DNA of 64,000 nucleotides from positions 461,141-525,140 of the forward strand of contig CACVBU010000538.1 in assembly GCA_902728285.1 (NCBI GenBank), written 5' to 3'. Numbering within the stretch: the stretch's first letter is position 1; each line of letters begins with the position of its first letter. A program made the translations under genes and the position numbers. Positions 63,203 to 64,000 of this stretch are shown here, in pieces. The notes beneath the pieces are model-generated. The model saw only the letters and a program-made list of their open reading frames with translations, was not told where the DNA came from and made no database searches. Origin of the DNA: Clytia hemisphaerica. Its lineage: Eukaryota > Cnidaria > Hydrozoa > Leptothecata > Clytiidae.

Positions 63203-64000
63203 TTACTGTTTACTGCCAAATTTCAGCCAAATTTGACCATTTTTGCAGTCTCCAGGCTGCCCCAAAGTCTTAGCCTCGTTTTGGCGAAAAACTAGTCCCC
63301 AGGCCCCAAAAATCAAAATTTTCAAAAAATGAAAAAAATACCCCCAGATATTCACCCAAGGAACAAGTGTGCCAAATTTCAGCCAAATCCGACCGTTTTT
63401 AAAGTCTCCAAGCTGCCAGACTCGTTTTGGTGAAAAACTCGTCCCCAGGCCCCAAAAATCAAAATTTTCAAAAAATGAAAAAAACACCCCCAGATATTCA
63501 CCCAAGGAACAAGTGTGCCAAATTTCAGCCAAATCGGACCGTTTTTAAAGTCTCCAAGCTGCCAGCCTCGTTTTTGGTGAAAAAAAACTCGTCCCCAGGC
63601 CCCAAAAATCAAAATTTTCAAAAAATGAAAAAAAAAAAAAAACACCCCCAGATATTCACCCAAGGAACAAGTGTGCCAAAATTTCAGCCAAATCCGACCT
63701 TTTTTGAAGTGTCCTGGCTGCCCCAAAGTTTTGGTGAAAAACTCGTCCCCAGGCCCCAAAAATCAAAATTTTCAAAAAATGAAAAAAACACCCCCAGACA
63801 TTCACCCAAGGAACAAGTGTGCCAAATTTCAGTCAAATCCGACCTTTTTTGAAGTGTCCAGGCTGCCCCAAAGTTTTAGCCTCGTTTTAGCGAAAAACTC
63901 GTCACCAGGCCCCAAAAATCAAAATTTTCAAAAAATGAAAAAACTACCCCCAGATATTCACCCAAGGAACAAGTGTGCCAAATTTCAGCCAAATCCGACC
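63203..64000. repeat. Tandem array, ~146-156-bp unit, at least 5 copies
   Basis: The phrase CCCCAGGCCCCAAAAATC recurs with AGGC at 63301, 63447, 63597, 63751 and 63907, so the unit grows by about 2-4 bases per step. AAGGAACAAGTGTGCC and AATTTCAGCCAAATCCGACC are in every unit. Differences are mostly A-run lengths. The array continues past the window end. Long open frames on both strands are by-products. Confidence 0.95.

Noticed and set aside
63203-63852. Open frames of 109-141 codons on both strands
   Set aside because: They lie wholly in the ~150-bp tandem array, overlap on both strands and merely repeat the unit.

Overview
The window looks like an AT-rich metazoan nuclear genome, most likely a cnidarian or another early-branching marine invertebrate. 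The evidence is small exons with GT/AG introns, a receptor of the class C GPCR family, an FGFR-ectodomain-like immunoglobulin protein, a secreted ShKT-domain protein with threonine-rich linkers, tRNA-derived SINEs, a decayed non-LTR retrotransposon and a very dense load of short palindromic (MITE-like) elements. The ShKT/Thr-linker gene favours a cnidarian, but the species cannot be named from sequence alone. There is no bacterial or viral gene content.

Layout. 1-8.2 kb: an intronless class C GPCR (4271-6631) lies between two direct copies of a repeat (1-1955 and 6822-7445), with a broken LINE reverse transcriptase (minus strand, about 2269-3360) on its left and a ~185-bp tandem array (7647-8235) on its right. 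8.3-41.3 kb: almost wholly repeats, with palindromic elements of at least ten families, some nested. One convincing protein-coding trace lies here, a signal-peptide first exon at 20022-20109. 41.8-50.7 kb: an intact four-exon gene (plus strand) for a 392-residue secreted protein with three Ig domains resembling the extracellular part of FGF receptors. 50.7-54.5 kb: repeats, including a TTAA-flanked 680-bp palindrome whose sister copy lies at 28 kb. 54.6-57.65 kb: an intact three-exon gene (minus strand) for a 220-residue secreted ShKT-type cysteine-rich protein. 57.7-63.2 kb: repeats and a few candidate exons of unrecognised genes. 63.2-64.0 kb: a ~150-bp tandem array that runs off the window end.

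The three solid genes encode a receptor or secreted proteins, but nothing in the sequence shows that they act together. Their splice phases are internally consistent, so both multi-exon models close without frameshift.

The most unusual signal is in the repeats. Several unrelated palindromic families are built by iterating one short word (AACGTT about every 11 bp; TTATAAGAAC; GACCCCCAGAATGTAGGT; CCCCGACGAAAA; GATATCCAGGGGG; ACCCTTA..GGGA). In one family, three subtypes carry AAGAAC, AAGAAT or AAGCAT, with the same variant at nearly every internal position of a copy.
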